Part shown: positions 25,993 through 34,459 of the stretch, in pieces | Layout of the letters: each line of letters begins with the position of its first letter | How positions within the stretch are numbered: position 1 is the first letter of the stretch | Source of the DNA: CAYVXE01 sp964455375 | Lineage (GTDB): Bacteria; Zhuqueibacterota; Zhuqueibacteria; Oceanimicrobiales; Oceanimicrobiaceae | Reading direction: 5' to 3' | Assembly: GCA_964455375.1 (NCBI GenBank) | Contig: CAYVXE010000029.1 | Coordinates: forward strand, 1-42,257 | Length of the DNA: 42,257 bases | Program-made: the position numbers and the translations under genes | The notes under the pieces: model-generated | What the model saw: only the letters and a program-made list of their open reading frames with translations | The model's database searches: none | Told to the model about the DNA's origin: nothing

Positions 25993-26670
25993 TTGTTTGA
26001 TGCGGTGCTGTTTGACTGTGACGGCGTTCTCATCAACAGCATGCCTTATCATGTGAAAGCATGGCAGACGGTTTTAAAAAGTTTCGATATTGAGGTGAAC
26101 CCGGAATGGGTTTTGCTGGGAGAGGGGCGTAAGGCCGAAGAAATGGCCACGGAAATTTTAGCCAGATTTGAATTGCATTTCTCCGAAGACGAACTTTGTA
26201 AACTGGTGGATCAGAAACAGGATACCTATCGAAAAATATTACAAGCAACACCTGAGCCGGGAATTAACGCACTCATGGCGCAAATCAAAACAAACGGTTT
26301 GGCAACGGCTATTGTCACCGGATCCTCGAGAAAAAATCCAGTTCATGGGCTGGGTTCAGATATCGTTTCTCAATTTGACATTTTGTTGGGAGGCGAGGAC
26401 GTAACCGCAGGAAAGCCCTCGCCTGAGTGCTATTTGAAAGCAGCAGGTCTGTTGCATATTCATCCTGAGAAGTGCCTGGTTGTGGAAAATGCACCACTTG
26501 GAATTCAGGCAGCGAAACAGGCTGACATGACCGTGATTGCACTGCGTACAACGTTACACGAGAGCCATCTAGGGAATGCCGATTTTATCTATAAAAATTT
26601 GCAGGATCTGAGTTCGAATTGGGAATTATTTTTTGCGGTGGTGTCGGCACAAGTGCAGGCGACAACCTGA
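25993..26670 (+). CDS. HAD-family phosphatase/phosphomutase (beta-phosphoglucomutase-like)
   Basis: 225-aa HAD protein with FDCDGVLINS at the N-terminus (nucleophile Asp), VTGSSRK as motif II, AGKPSPECYLKA as the lysine motif and VVENAPLGIQAAK as motif IV. The latter ENAxxGIxAA form is typical of beta-phosphoglucomutase and related sugar-phosphate phosphatases. The start codon is TTG; the AGG before it at 25983-25985 is a weak site. It is the first gene after a perfect promoter and before a lipoprotein gene 42 bp on. The substrate is unknown. Confidence 0.75.
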   Translation: MFDAVLFDCDGVLINSMPYHVKAWQTVLKSFDIEVNPEWVLLGEGRKAEEMATEILARFELHFSEDELCKLVDQKQDTYRKILQATPEPGINALMAQIKTNGLATAIVTGSSRKNPVHGLGSDIVSQFDILLGGEDVTAGKPSPECYLKAAGLLHIHPEKCLVVENAPLGIQAAKQADMTVIALRTTLHESHLGNADFIYKNLQDLSSNWELFFAVVSAQVQATT

Positions 26671-26712
26671 CCTGAAAATACAATTAATTCAAATCGATCA
26701 AAGGAATTTAAA

Positions 26713-27879
26713 TTGAAACAAGTCTATCATTTGTTTTTGGGAATGAGCCTGCTGTCCATGCTGTTCAGCAGTTGTTCAGATGAAAAAATCGTACAGCCGG
26801 AACCCACATTTGCGCCGGTATTGTCAAATCTGATTGTACCGGATTTGGTTTACAATGCATCTCAAGTCAACCATCTTATTGCAGTGGATGTGGAAGAGCC
26901 GCAAGGCCTGGATGATTTAGCGGAGGTGAGTTATGAGATTACGAACCTCAGCTCCGGTACAACCGTTAGCAGTGGCGCGTTAAAAGATGACGGTACCGGA
27001 GGCGACAATATCCCGCACGACGGTCAGTTCAGCGTACAGATTCAAGGAACATTTTCTCAAAATGAAACCGGCGAGTTTGCAGTGTCGGTCTCGGCAACTG
27101 ATAAAAGCGGGAATGTCAGTAACAAGCTCACCGGCCAAATGATTGTTACTGAAGGCAAAGAAAATCTACCACCGACGATTCTTCACGTCACTGCGCCCAC
27201 CGAAATTGCACCGGATTCTTCTTTCGATTTTCTCATCACCGCAGAGGTCGGCGATCCGCAGGGGTTGAGCGATATTAAGCACGTGACCTACCAGTTCTTT
27301 CCACCGGCCTACCCAAATCCAACGCGTGAAGATTCGCTTCAGGATAACGGCAGCGACGGAGATGTCCTTGCCGGCGACGGAACCTATTCCGTATCTTTAA
27401 GTTCGAATATAATTAATCAGGCCGGCGATTATTTTTTTCGCATCGAAGCGGAAGACAAAGCCGGTAATAAAAGTACCGCAAATGTGGTGGCAATTCGAGG
27501 CGTGTTTCGCAACCCCCAGGCGCCGGTCATTGCCAATCTGGTGGCACCGGACACCGTGCAAATTATTCCAAATGGAGTTGTGAAAATTCTCATGAGCATC
27601 GATGTTTCGGATCCGCAAGGCCTGTCGGATATTAATTTTGTACGCTTCCGCAGTTTCCTGCCAGGCGGTAATGAAGCCACAAACAGTCCGTTTGATTTGG
27701 CGGATGATGGAAATTCCAGCGTTACCGGCGACGATGTTGCCGGGGATGGAACCTATAGTATTTTGATTAACTTACCTTCAAATACCACCCCGGGTGATTT
27801 TCGATTTGTATTTCAGGCGGAAGATAAATCGGGTAAAGAAAGTAATATTATTGAACATATTTTGACAGTCATACAATAA
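26713..27879 (+). CDS. Lipoprotein with three tandem Ig-like/Ca-binding-type repeats
   Basis: 388 aa starting at a TTG with AAGGAA seven bases upstream. The lipobox is FSSC (C21). Three repeats of about 110 residues follow (about 34-148, 150-264, 267-388), each containing a D/E-PQGLxDx turn and an Asp/Gly-rich loop (DDGTGGD, DNGSDGD, DDGNSSVTGDD) before a G-x-(F/Y)-S strand. This suggests beta-sandwich domains with calcium-binding loops. It lies in tandem with a T9SS-like propeller gene (13 bp) and is probably surface-exposed. No function is known. Confidence 0.78.
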   Translation: MKQVYHLFLGMSLLSMLFSSCSDEKIVQPEPTFAPVLSNLIVPDLVYNASQVNHLIAVDVEEPQGLDDLAEVSYEITNLSSGTTVSSGALKDDGTGGDNIPHDGQFSVQIQGTFSQNETGEFAVSVSATDKSGNVSNKLTGQMIVTEGKENLPPTILHVTAPTEIAPDSSFDFLITAEVGDPQGLSDIKHVTYQFFPPAYPNPTREDSLQDNGSDGDVLAGDGTYSVSLSSNIINQAGDYFFRIEAEDKAGNKSTANVVAIRGVFRNPQAPVIANLVAPDTVQIIPNGVVKILMSIDVSDPQGLSDINFVRFRSFLPGGNEATNSPFDLADDGNSSVTGDDVAGDGTYSILINLPSNTTPGDFRFVFQAEDKSGKESNIIEHILTVIQ

Positions 27880-27892
27880 GAAAGTGTGATTT

Positions 27893-29353
27893 ATGAAGCA
27901 AATCGTACCAACAATTTTAGTTGTCATTTCCGGCAGTGTCTTGTTTCATCAAACCGCCTTTTCACAGGTTTTACAAAAACAATCTTTTTTGTTAAATGTG
28001 AGCGTCGCGGATACCGGATTAACCAGCAATTCTGTATCCGATATCGTTGTCGATGGGCAGACGGTCTGGTTTGGAACAGGCAAAGGTGTCAGCAGGACAT
28101 CCGATGCGGGATTGTCTTTTGAATCTTTTGGCAAAGAGCAGGGGCTTGGCCGAGGAGGCGTCTCGGGTATGGATGTTTCAAATGATATTATCTGGGTTGC
28201 TACCGGATTCGACACCACGACTGATGTCGGTAATTTTCAGGCCGGCGGCGGGCTTGCTTATTCGCGGAATAACGGGAAGGATTGGACGTTTGTGCCGCAG
28301 CCGGGAGAAACGCCGGTGCAAAATATTACCTTTGATGTTGCCATTCGCGGCGAGGAAGTATGGATTACCAGTTTTGGCGGTGGATTGCGGAAGTCTGATG
28401 ATCTGGGGTTGTCATGGGAGATCGTTACACCGGACTCATTTGTATTTGATCCGCTCGGCCGCCTGAACCACCGGGCATTTTCCGTTATTTCTGCTGATGG
28501 CGTTTTGTGGGTTGGAACAGCAGGCGGGGTGAACCGTTCCACCGATGGCGGCGTCACCTGGACGAATTTTAGTCATCAGAATCAGGCGAATCCGATTAGC
28601 GGGAATTTTGTCGTGGCATTAGCCTGGCAAAAATTGATGGAGAAAGAAATCCTTTGGGCAGCCACGCGTCCTACCACCATTGAAACCGGAGACACCACTG
28701 AATTTACCGGTATTTCGTGGAGCGAGGATTTTGGCTTTAATTGGAAGACTGCATTGCGAGGCGAGAAAATTCACAACTTTGCTTTTGATGATTCGGTTGT
28801 TTATGCGGCCTCCGACCGCGGGCTGTTTCGTTCCATCGATTTGGGGCAAACCTGGTCTCTTTTCCCAGCTATTGAAAACCCTGCTGGTAGCAGAAAAGTA
28901 CTGACAGAGAAAGTCTTTGCCGCCGCGGTGAGTTTCGGCAACACGGTTTGGGCGGGAACCGGCGATGGTTTAGCAAAAACGGTAAATAATGGTCTTTCCT
29001 GGCAAGTTTTTCAGGCATTTAAACGAACAGGGCGCAAGGGTGAAACCCGTACCTATGCTTACCCAAATCCATTTTCTCCTAAAGTTCACAATCAGTTAGA
29101 TGGGACCGGTCATGTACGGTTTCAGTATAATACAAAAAATACAACCCAGGTGACTTTAAAAATTTATGATAAAAGTATGGAGCATGTAAAAACAGTGGTG
29201 GAAGGTATTCCGCGTCCGGGTAATGGTGACTTTTATGAAATTTGGGATGGACGCAATGAAAAGGGACAGCAGGTTGATAACGGCGTCTATTTCTATAAGC
29301 TTCAACTGCAAAACGACGGCACCTTTTGGGGAAAGTTAATTGTACTGAATTGA
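27893..29353 (+). CDS. Secreted Asp-box beta-propeller with FlgD/T9SS-like C-terminal domain
   Basis: 486 aa with a signal peptide (about 1-25, cleaved near AFSQ). About seven Asp-box-like repeats (SxDxGxTW variants such as SRTSDAG, NRSTDGGVTW, FRSIDLGQTW) predict a sialidase/BNR-type propeller at about 45-375. A C-terminal domain begins at YAYPNPFSP (about 387) and ends GVYFYKLQL...IVLN. This is the FlgD-Ig-like module used as type IX secretion sorting signal in FCB bacteria. It lies directly before two PorV-like genes, whose products in T9SS carry such cargo. Ligand unknown. Confidence 0.82.
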   Translation: MKQIVPTILVVISGSVLFHQTAFSQVLQKQSFLLNVSVADTGLTSNSVSDIVVDGQTVWFGTGKGVSRTSDAGLSFESFGKEQGLGRGGVSGMDVSNDIIWVATGFDTTTDVGNFQAGGGLAYSRNNGKDWTFVPQPGETPVQNITFDVAIRGEEVWITSFGGGLRKSDDLGLSWEIVTPDSFVFDPLGRLNHRAFSVISADGVLWVGTAGGVNRSTDGGVTWTNFSHQNQANPISGNFVVALAWQKLMEKEILWAATRPTTIETGDTTEFTGISWSEDFGFNWKTALRGEKIHNFAFDDSVVYAASDRGLFRSIDLGQTWSLFPAIENPAGSRKVLTEKVFAAAVSFGNTVWAGTGDGLAKTVNNGLSWQVFQAFKRTGRKGETRTYAYPNPFSPKVHNQLDGTGHVRFQYNTKNTTQVTLKIYDKSMEHVKTVVEGIPRPGNGDFYEIWDGRNEKGQQVDNGVYFYKLQLQNDGTFWGKLIVLN

Positions 29354-29369
29354 AAATCATGGAGTAATT

Positions 29370-30386
29370 TTGAACAGATTTGTAAAATTTATCATGACCA
29401 GTGTGCTTGCCACGGGCGTTTTCTTCTTACTTCCTTCAGAGAATGTTCTTTTTGGCCAGAGCGGCAGGGCAGGGGCATTCTTGCGCGTGGGACTCGGAGC
29501 AAGGGCAAAGGCTATGGGAAATGCATTTACCGCCCTGGCGACAGGGCTTGAATCCAGCTATTACAATCCCGCTGGTCTGCCTTTTCTTGAGCATAAAGAG
29601 GTAACGGCTTCTTACCGTTCCTTATCACTTGACCGCCAGTTTACGTTCATCGGATTTGGGTTACCGATTCATCCAAAGATAGAGGGGGGAAAGGAAAAAA
29701 CGTTTAACGGTGGTCTTGCGCTGACCTGGATTCGATCCGCGGTGGACAATATTGACGGGCGGGATTCCGATGGACAGCGTTCCGCTAATTTGTCTAATTC
29801 GGAAAATGCTTTTGCTTTGACCTTCGCACTGAATCCGGCAAAGCGTTTTTCATTGGGACTGTCAATAAAAATCCTTTGGAACCGATTTCCGGACATCGGC
29901 ATCAACGGGAAGACCGTCTCCGCATCAGGGGTAGGGCTTGATTTTGGTGTTTTATATAAACCGACCGAATGGATTTCAGTGGGCGCGGTCGTAAAGGACA
30001 TAAATTCCAAATATCGCTGGAATACAGACAAATTATATGGCGAGGATGGGTCTGAAACGACAAATAAGTTTCCCAAAATATTTCGTACGGCGGTAGCATT
30101 TACCTTACCGCAATTGCAGTCGGTTGTATTTGCTGTGGATTTCGAACAGCTTTACAAAGAGAAGCTATTCTCGGAAAAAGTAAATGACAAAATACATTTT
30201 GGCGCTGAAGCGGATGTCTATAAACAAGTGAAAGTACGTTCCGGTCTTGACGATGGATCGTTTACTGCCGGCGGCGGTTATCAGTTTGATTTGTTCGGAA
30301 AGATGTCGCAGGTAAATTATGCGTTTGTTGCCTCTGGTAACCGGGCCGAATCCGAACATGTGTTTACTTGGATATTTCAATTTTAA
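29370..30386 (+). CDS. PorV/PorQ-family outer-membrane protein (copy 1)
   Basis: 338 aa from TTG with GGAG five bases upstream. A signal peptide (about 1-29, LFGQ) is followed by GRAGAFLRVGLGARAKAMG, NAFTALATG, and YYNPAGLPF, which are hallmarks of the PorV/PorQ (UPF0164) family related to FadL-type barrels. PorV is an outer-membrane shuttle protein of type IX secretion that binds CTD-bearing cargo. It follows a cargo-like protein by 16 bp and precedes a paralogue by 18 bp. No PorU or PorZ is in the window, so the T9SS role is inferred. Confidence 0.82.
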   Translation: MNRFVKFIMTSVLATGVFFLLPSENVLFGQSGRAGAFLRVGLGARAKAMGNAFTALATGLESSYYNPAGLPFLEHKEVTASYRSLSLDRQFTFIGFGLPIHPKIEGGKEKTFNGGLALTWIRSAVDNIDGRDSDGQRSANLSNSENAFALTFALNPAKRFSLGLSIKILWNRFPDIGINGKTVSASGVGLDFGVLYKPTEWISVGAVVKDINSKYRWNTDKLYGEDGSETTNKFPKIFRTAVAFTLPQLQSVVFAVDFEQLYKEKLFSEKVNDKIHFGAEADVYKQVKVRSGLDDGSFTAGGGYQFDLFGKMSQVNYAFVASGNRAESEHVFTWIFQF

Positions 30387-30404
30387 GAGAATTAGGAGCA
30401 CCAT

Positions 30405-31328
30405 TTGAAATCTTTTAAGAAAATCATTTCGACATTGACCCTGGTGATAGTCATGACCCCCTTTCATCTTTATGCCCAGGCCGGCAGCGGTGGGAAGACG
30501 GGGTTGTCATTTCTGAAATTTGGGGTTGGTGGGCGAGCCAGTGCTATGGGAGAAGCTTTTACTGCGGTGGTGAATGATGCATATTCCACGTTCTGGAATC
30601 CGGCGGGATTAGCGGGACTGCAGCAATCACAACTTGTGTTTACCCACACGGAATGGTTGCAGGATATTTCCAATGAGTTTTTTGCGTTTGCTTTCCCGGC
30701 TTTTGGCGGCGGCGTTGGTGTGAGCGTCTATACAAACAATGTCAATGGAATCCAGCGGCGAACAACATCCTCGGCGCAACCAATCGGTAGCGTAGATGCA
30801 AATGATGTCGCGTTTAGCATTTCGTACGGCAAAAACGTGGCTGAAAGCATTCAGGCCGGAGTCACGGTTAAATATTTGTATGAGAAAATATTTACAGAGA
30901 GCAGCTCGGGGTATGCGGTTGATTTAGGTGTAAAGTATCATATACAAAATTCTCCGTTGCAAGTGGGATTTGTTGTCCAGAATCTTGGCAGTATGAGTAA
31001 ATTGGTCCAAGAATCGGTAGACTTGCCGAAGACGTTTCGCGGCGGCATTCAGTACCAGATAGCTTTGGAAGATTTTGGAAGTTCTTTCATTTTTGCCATC
31101 GATGGTGTGAAAACGGTTGATACAGACTTCCATACAAACTTTGGCGCGGAGCTCTTATTGAAACAAAAAATATATTTGCGAGTTGGTTACCAAGCCGGAT
31201 TTGACCAAAAAAGTGTTGGTGGCGGTTTGGGACTTACTTTTCACAGATATCAATTGGATTACGGGTACACACCGTTTGATTCGAATTTTGGTGAAATCCA
31301 CCGATTTTCGTTTGCTTTGAATTTGTAG
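30405..31328 (+). CDS. PorV/PorQ-family outer-membrane protein (copy 2)
   Basis: 307 aa, TTG start with AGGAG six bases upstream. Signal peptide about 1-25 (LYAQ). The mature start AGSGGKTGLSFLKFGVGGRASAMG (shown in part: GVGGRASAMGEAF) and STFWNPAGLAGL repeat the pattern of the preceding gene, so the two are tandem paralogues, probably from duplication followed by divergence. It closes the cluster; the exbB gene after it has its own promoter. Roles for two carriers with one cargo are unknown. Confidence 0.82.
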   Translation: MKSFKKIISTLTLVIVMTPFHLYAQAGSGGKTGLSFLKFGVGGRASAMGEAFTAVVNDAYSTFWNPAGLAGLQQSQLVFTHTEWLQDISNEFFAFAFPAFGGGVGVSVYTNNVNGIQRRTTSSAQPIGSVDANDVAFSISYGKNVAESIQAGVTVKYLYEKIFTESSSGYAVDLGVKYHIQNSPLQVGFVVQNLGSMSKLVQESVDLPKTFRGGIQYQIALEDFGSSFIFAIDGVKTVDTDFHTNFGAELLLKQKIYLRVGYQAGFDQKSVGGGLGLTFHRYQLDYGYTPFDSNFGEIHRFSFALNL

Positions 31329-31459
31329 ACGGATTTATTGACGCTGAATTGCTACGAAAAATGGTTGCTTGCTTTGAAGGTTAAGCGGAAAAAAGTGCGT
31401 ACTTTTGTGGCGGTCTAAGCTATTGTTATTTCTGTTATTGTGGGTGTTTAAAAAAAATG

Positions 31460-31488
31460 TTGACTTTTATTTAAAAATTAATTATACT
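31460..31488 (+). promoter_or_regulatory. Promoter of the exbB-exbD-exbD-tonB operon
   Basis: TTGACT (31460-31465), 17 nt, TATACT (31483-31488), about 80 nt before the exbB ATG. Confidence 0.68.
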
Positions 31489-31567
31489 TTTGAAACATTT
31501 CATAAACACGTTCAACTATTCTGCGAAATAAGTATCCTAATTAATCATTAATGGAGGAGCGAGTGTA

Positions 31568-32197
31568 ATGGATTTTTTGCAATTGTTTAATGATGGCGGC
31601 GGTTTTATGTGGCCAATTCTGCTTTGTCTTATTTTTGGAATCGCAATCAGTTTAGAACGACTTTGGACATTATCAAGAGCTACTGTCAACACCAGGAAGT
31701 TTCTTGCAACGATTAAAAAAGCACTCAATGAAGGTGGCGTCGATGCCGCAGCTGAAGTCTGTGCGAAAACTCGCGGCCCTGTGGCATCCATTTTTCATGC
31801 GGGATTGCTTAGAGCCGATCGAGGTATTGAGCATGTGGAAAAAGCAATTATGAACGCAGGTTCTATTGAAATGGCCTTTCTTGAAAAAGGGCTGGTGTGG
31901 CTTGCAACCGTGATCAGTGTGGCACCAATGTTAGGCTTCCTTGGCACTGTATGGGGAATGATTGGAGCTTTCAAAGCGATTGAAGCAGCAAATGACATTT
32001 CTCCTTCCATTGTCGCCGGTGGTATTTCCGTAGCCTTGTTAACCACGACATTTGGATTGATTGTCGCTATTATTATTCAAATTGCCAATAACTTTTTCGT
32101 TTCCCGCGTGGATAAAATTATCGTTGACATGGAAGAAAGTTCAGTCGATTTCGTCGATACATTAATTGAAATAAATAGAAAAAAACAAGCCGCATAG
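31568..32197 (+). CDS. exbB: MotA/TolQ/ExbB proton-channel protein
   Basis: 209-aa inner-membrane protein with three predicted TM helices (about 14-34, 115-140, 155-180) and the family motif in VISVAPMLGFLGTVWGMI. It forms with ExbD proteins a proton-driven motor for TonB, or in Tol-like systems for envelope constriction. GGAGGAG precedes the ATG by eight bases. The tonB gene at the operon's end favours the ExbB role over TolQ. It has its own promoter. Confidence 0.9.
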   Translation: MDFLQLFNDGGGFMWPILLCLIFGIAISLERLWTLSRATVNTRKFLATIKKALNEGGVDAAAEVCAKTRGPVASIFHAGLLRADRGIEHVEKAIMNAGSIEMAFLEKGLVWLATVISVAPMLGFLGTVWGMIGAFKAIEAANDISPSIVAGGISVALLTTTFGLIVAIIIQIANNFFVSRVDKIIVDMEESSVDFVDTLIEINRKKQAA

Positions 32198-32250
32198 TTT
32201 TTTTCATAAATCCCTAACAAAATACAGGCTTTCTTAAAGCGGAGAAGTTT

Positions 32251-32652
32251 ATGTTTGTAGATAAAAAGAAATCGCGTACGGCAGAGATTCCAATGGCGTC
32301 ATTGGCTGATATTGCATTTCTTCTCCTGATCTTTTTTCTTGTGACGACGACGATCGATGTGGACAGAGGTATTGGACTGACACTTCCTGCTAAAGGTGAA
32401 CAAACTGAAGTCAGAAGCAAGAACATCGCCAATTTGCTGATCAATGCCCAGGGAGAAGTTTTTTTTAATAATGAAATAGTTCCTTTAAATGAGATTCATA
32501 CTCAGGTAAAGTTAAAGTTGCAGGAAAATCCTAATTTAATCATTTCGGTTAAAACCGACCGCGAGACCAAATACGATATTTATGTAAAAACGCTGGATGA
32601 ACTTAAAATGGCCGATGCAACACGTATTTCTATCGCTGAACCTGAGAAATAA
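32251..32652 (+). CDS. exbD: ExbD/TolR family protein (first copy)
   Basis: 133 aa with one N-terminal TM segment (about 18-38) containing the essential aspartate D20 in MASLADIAFLLL, then a periplasmic domain. This aspartate carries protons for ExbB. It has a GGAG site six bases before the ATG and lies 53 bp after exbB. The second copy follows 35 bp downstream. Two different ExbD proteins, one motor: they may form a hetero-dimer in the pore (inference). Confidence 0.9.
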   Translation: MFVDKKKSRTAEIPMASLADIAFLLLIFFLVTTTIDVDRGIGLTLPAKGEQTEVRSKNIANLLINAQGEVFFNNEIVPLNEIHTQVKLKLQENPNLIISVKTDRETKYDIYVKTLDELKMADATRISIAEPEK

Positions 32653-32687
32653 TAAGGAGTTTTCCGTAAAGCCGGAGGAATTTTAAC

Positions 32688-33098
32688 GTGAAATTTGAAA
32701 GTAAAAATAAAGCTGAGGGTGGAATACCGCTTTCCTCATTACCGGATATTGTGTTTTTGTTGTTGATTTTTTTCATGGTATCATCTGTTTTTAAGGAATT
32801 TTCTGGTCTGCCCGTAACTCTCCCAAATGCAAAAAAAATTGAAAAAGTACAGGGGAAACGTGATGTGGCGTATGTTTGGGTCAGCAAGGATGGTACTGTC
32901 TCCGTTGATGACAGAATCGTTAATGTGAGTGATGTTTCAAAGTTGATGTATCAAAAACGTCTGGACCCCATGCATCCCTTGAAACTTGTTTCCATGAAAA
33001 TCGACAGGGGTACGGAAATGGGTGTGGTGACAGATATTCAGGAGGAATTAAGGGAAGCCGACGCATTAAATGTAAATTATTCTGCCAAACCAGAGTAG
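32688..33098 (+). CDS. exbD: ExbD/TolR family protein (second copy)
   Basis: 136 aa with a single TM segment and D20 in SSLPDIVFLLLIF, again the proton-bearing residue. The start is GTG with GGAGG nine bases upstream. It is clearly related to, yet different from, the first copy; the pair is frequent in FCB genomes from memory. It is followed after 13 bp by tonB. Confidence 0.9.
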   Translation: MKFESKNKAEGGIPLSSLPDIVFLLLIFFMVSSVFKEFSGLPVTLPNAKKIEKVQGKRDVAYVWVSKDGTVSVDDRIVNVSDVSKLMYQKRLDPMHPLKLVSMKIDRGTEMGVVTDIQEELREADALNVNYSAKPE

Positions 33099-33111
33099 TG
33101 AGGTAAATAGC

Positions 33112-33753
33112 ATGAAAAAATATCCTGAGGCAAACCTCAAGCTTAAATATCGCAAAGTATTAGAGCTTAGTATGGTGATCGCCCTGTTTTTTTTGGTGAT
33201 CGTTTTTCAGTTGTTGCGGACAATAAGCCTGGAAGCCAAAGAAAATAAAACGGTCGATGTGCAGATAGAAGTGGCCGATATACCACCCACTGAGCAATTT
33301 AAAAAGCCACCACCGCCACCGAAACCATCTATCCCGATTCCGACGGAAAGTGAAGATGTCCCGGAAGATTTGACTATCGAATCCACGACTTTGGATTTGT
33401 CTGATATTCCGCCACCGCCACCGCCACCTGAAGATAATGACAGCGATATGAATATTTTTGTGCCGTATGATGAACCACCAAGTCCCATAGGTGGATTTGG
33501 CTCTATCCAACGCGCACTAAAATATCCTGAAATAGCCCGAAAAGCCGGAATTGAGGGTCGAGTTATTGTGCAGGTGTTAGTGTCTGAAAAAGGGAAGGTC
33601 ATTAAAACAAGAGTGATTAAATCTTTAGGTCACAGTGGGTGTGATGAAGCGGCTGTGAAAGCGATTAAGAATGTAAGTTGGAAACCTGCACTGCAGCGTG
33701 ATAAACCGGTAAAGGTTTGGGTTGCTATCCCGGTTATTTTTCGACTGAAATAA
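33112..33753 (+). CDS. tonB: TonB energy transducer
   Basis: 213 aa: N-terminal TM helix (about 19-38), a proline-rich linker (about 56-108, with PPPPPKP and PPPPPPPE runs), and a TonB C-terminal domain (about 128-213) containing LKYPEIARKAGIEGRVIVQ. It transmits energy from the ExbB/D motor to TonB-dependent outer-membrane receptors. No receptor gene is in the window, so the target is elsewhere. A TGAGG site lies before the ATG, and a terminator follows the gene. Confidence 0.92.
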   Translation: MKKYPEANLKLKYRKVLELSMVIALFFLVIVFQLLRTISLEAKENKTVDVQIEVADIPPTEQFKKPPPPPKPSIPIPTESEDVPEDLTIESTTLDLSDIPPPPPPPEDNDSDMNIFVPYDEPPSPIGGFGSIQRALKYPEIARKAGIEGRVIVQVLVSEKGKVIKTRVIKSLGHSGCDEAAVKAIKNVSWKPALQRDKPVKVWVAIPVIFRLK

Positions 33754-33771
33754 AATATTTTAAGGAATTTT

Positions 33772-33805
33772 AAAAAGCGGTGCTTATACAAGGGTACCGC
33801 TTTTT
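33772..33805 (+). terminator. Terminator after tonB
   Basis: AAAAAGCGGT (33772-33781) pairs with ACCGCTTTTT (33796-33805), with further T after it. It covers the first codons of an alternative GTG start (33780) of the next gene, which supports the later ATG. Confidence 0.88.
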
Positions 33806-33836
33806 TTGTTGGCATAAAGTTGAGCGAAATGGGGTT

Positions 33837-34382
33837 ATGAGTGTGTCTCTCAAAAATTGCTTCCACAGGCCTTTCCTTACACCCGTAACTCTTGTTTTGA
33901 TTTTTCTGTCCCTATCGGGTTGTTTTAATCCTTTTGCTCCCGCCTTAGATAAAAAAATCGATATTAGTAAAGTTATAACAAATCAGCAGACTCCCGAGGA
34001 AGTTTTGCAGAATTTTCAATATGCGTATACGTTTAAGGATTCTTTGCTTTACAGCGATGTTATTGATGAATCGTTTGTTTTTGAATATTTTGATACAAAT
34101 TTGCAACCAACCGGTGGTTTTGTGACGTGGGGACGAGACATCGATTTAAAAACCACTGGTAGTTTATTTCGGCAATTTGATGTTATAGATTTGGTATGGC
34201 TCAATACGCTTTTCTCAGAAGCAGAAGGTGGATTCGAAAGAAGATTTGTGCGTTTTAATTTGAGTCTGTTCGGTTCTGATTTTAATTTCATAATAACCGG
34301 CACCGCCATATTTACCTTCAAGCAAAATGAAATTGATAAAAAATGGAGGATCATTCGCTGGAAAGATGAGTCAGATTTATAA
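33837..34382 (+). CDS. Predicted lipoprotein, unknown family
   Basis: 181 aa from the ATG at 33837. A hydrophobic segment ends in the lipobox LSGC (C29), followed by a soluble domain that resembles NTF2-like/'nuclear transport factor' alpha-beta proteins in length and in the ending KKWRIIRWKDESDL. An upstream GTG (33780) lies inside the terminator, so it is not used. The ribosome site is weak. It precedes the ECF sigma gene by 77 bp; any link is unproven. Confidence 0.68.
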   Translation: MSVSLKNCFHRPFLTPVTLVLIFLSLSGCFNPFAPALDKKIDISKVITNQQTPEEVLQNFQYAYTFKDSLLYSDVIDESFVFEYFDTNLQPTGGFVTWGRDIDLKTTGSLFRQFDVIDLVWLNTLFSEAEGGFERRFVRFNLSLFGSDFNFIITGTAIFTFKQNEIDKKWRIIRWKDESDL

Positions 34383-34459
34383 GTGGGAATATTTTAATTC
34401 TCTGTAATGTTCAAATTAAATAAGTAGATATTTATTATTTTTGAATTATCGCTAAGTGG

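Noticed and set aside
28047..28466. 139-codon plus-strand open frame
   Set aside because: It overlaps the propeller gene in another frame; the propeller has signal peptide, repeats and CTD.
33207..33602. Gly/Ser-rich minus-strand frame
   Set aside because: It is the reverse complement of TonB's proline-rich linker and has no independent support.
33780..33836. Upstream GTG start of the lipoprotein
   Set aside because: It is inside the tonB terminator hairpin; the ATG at 33837 gives a normal lipoprotein signal.
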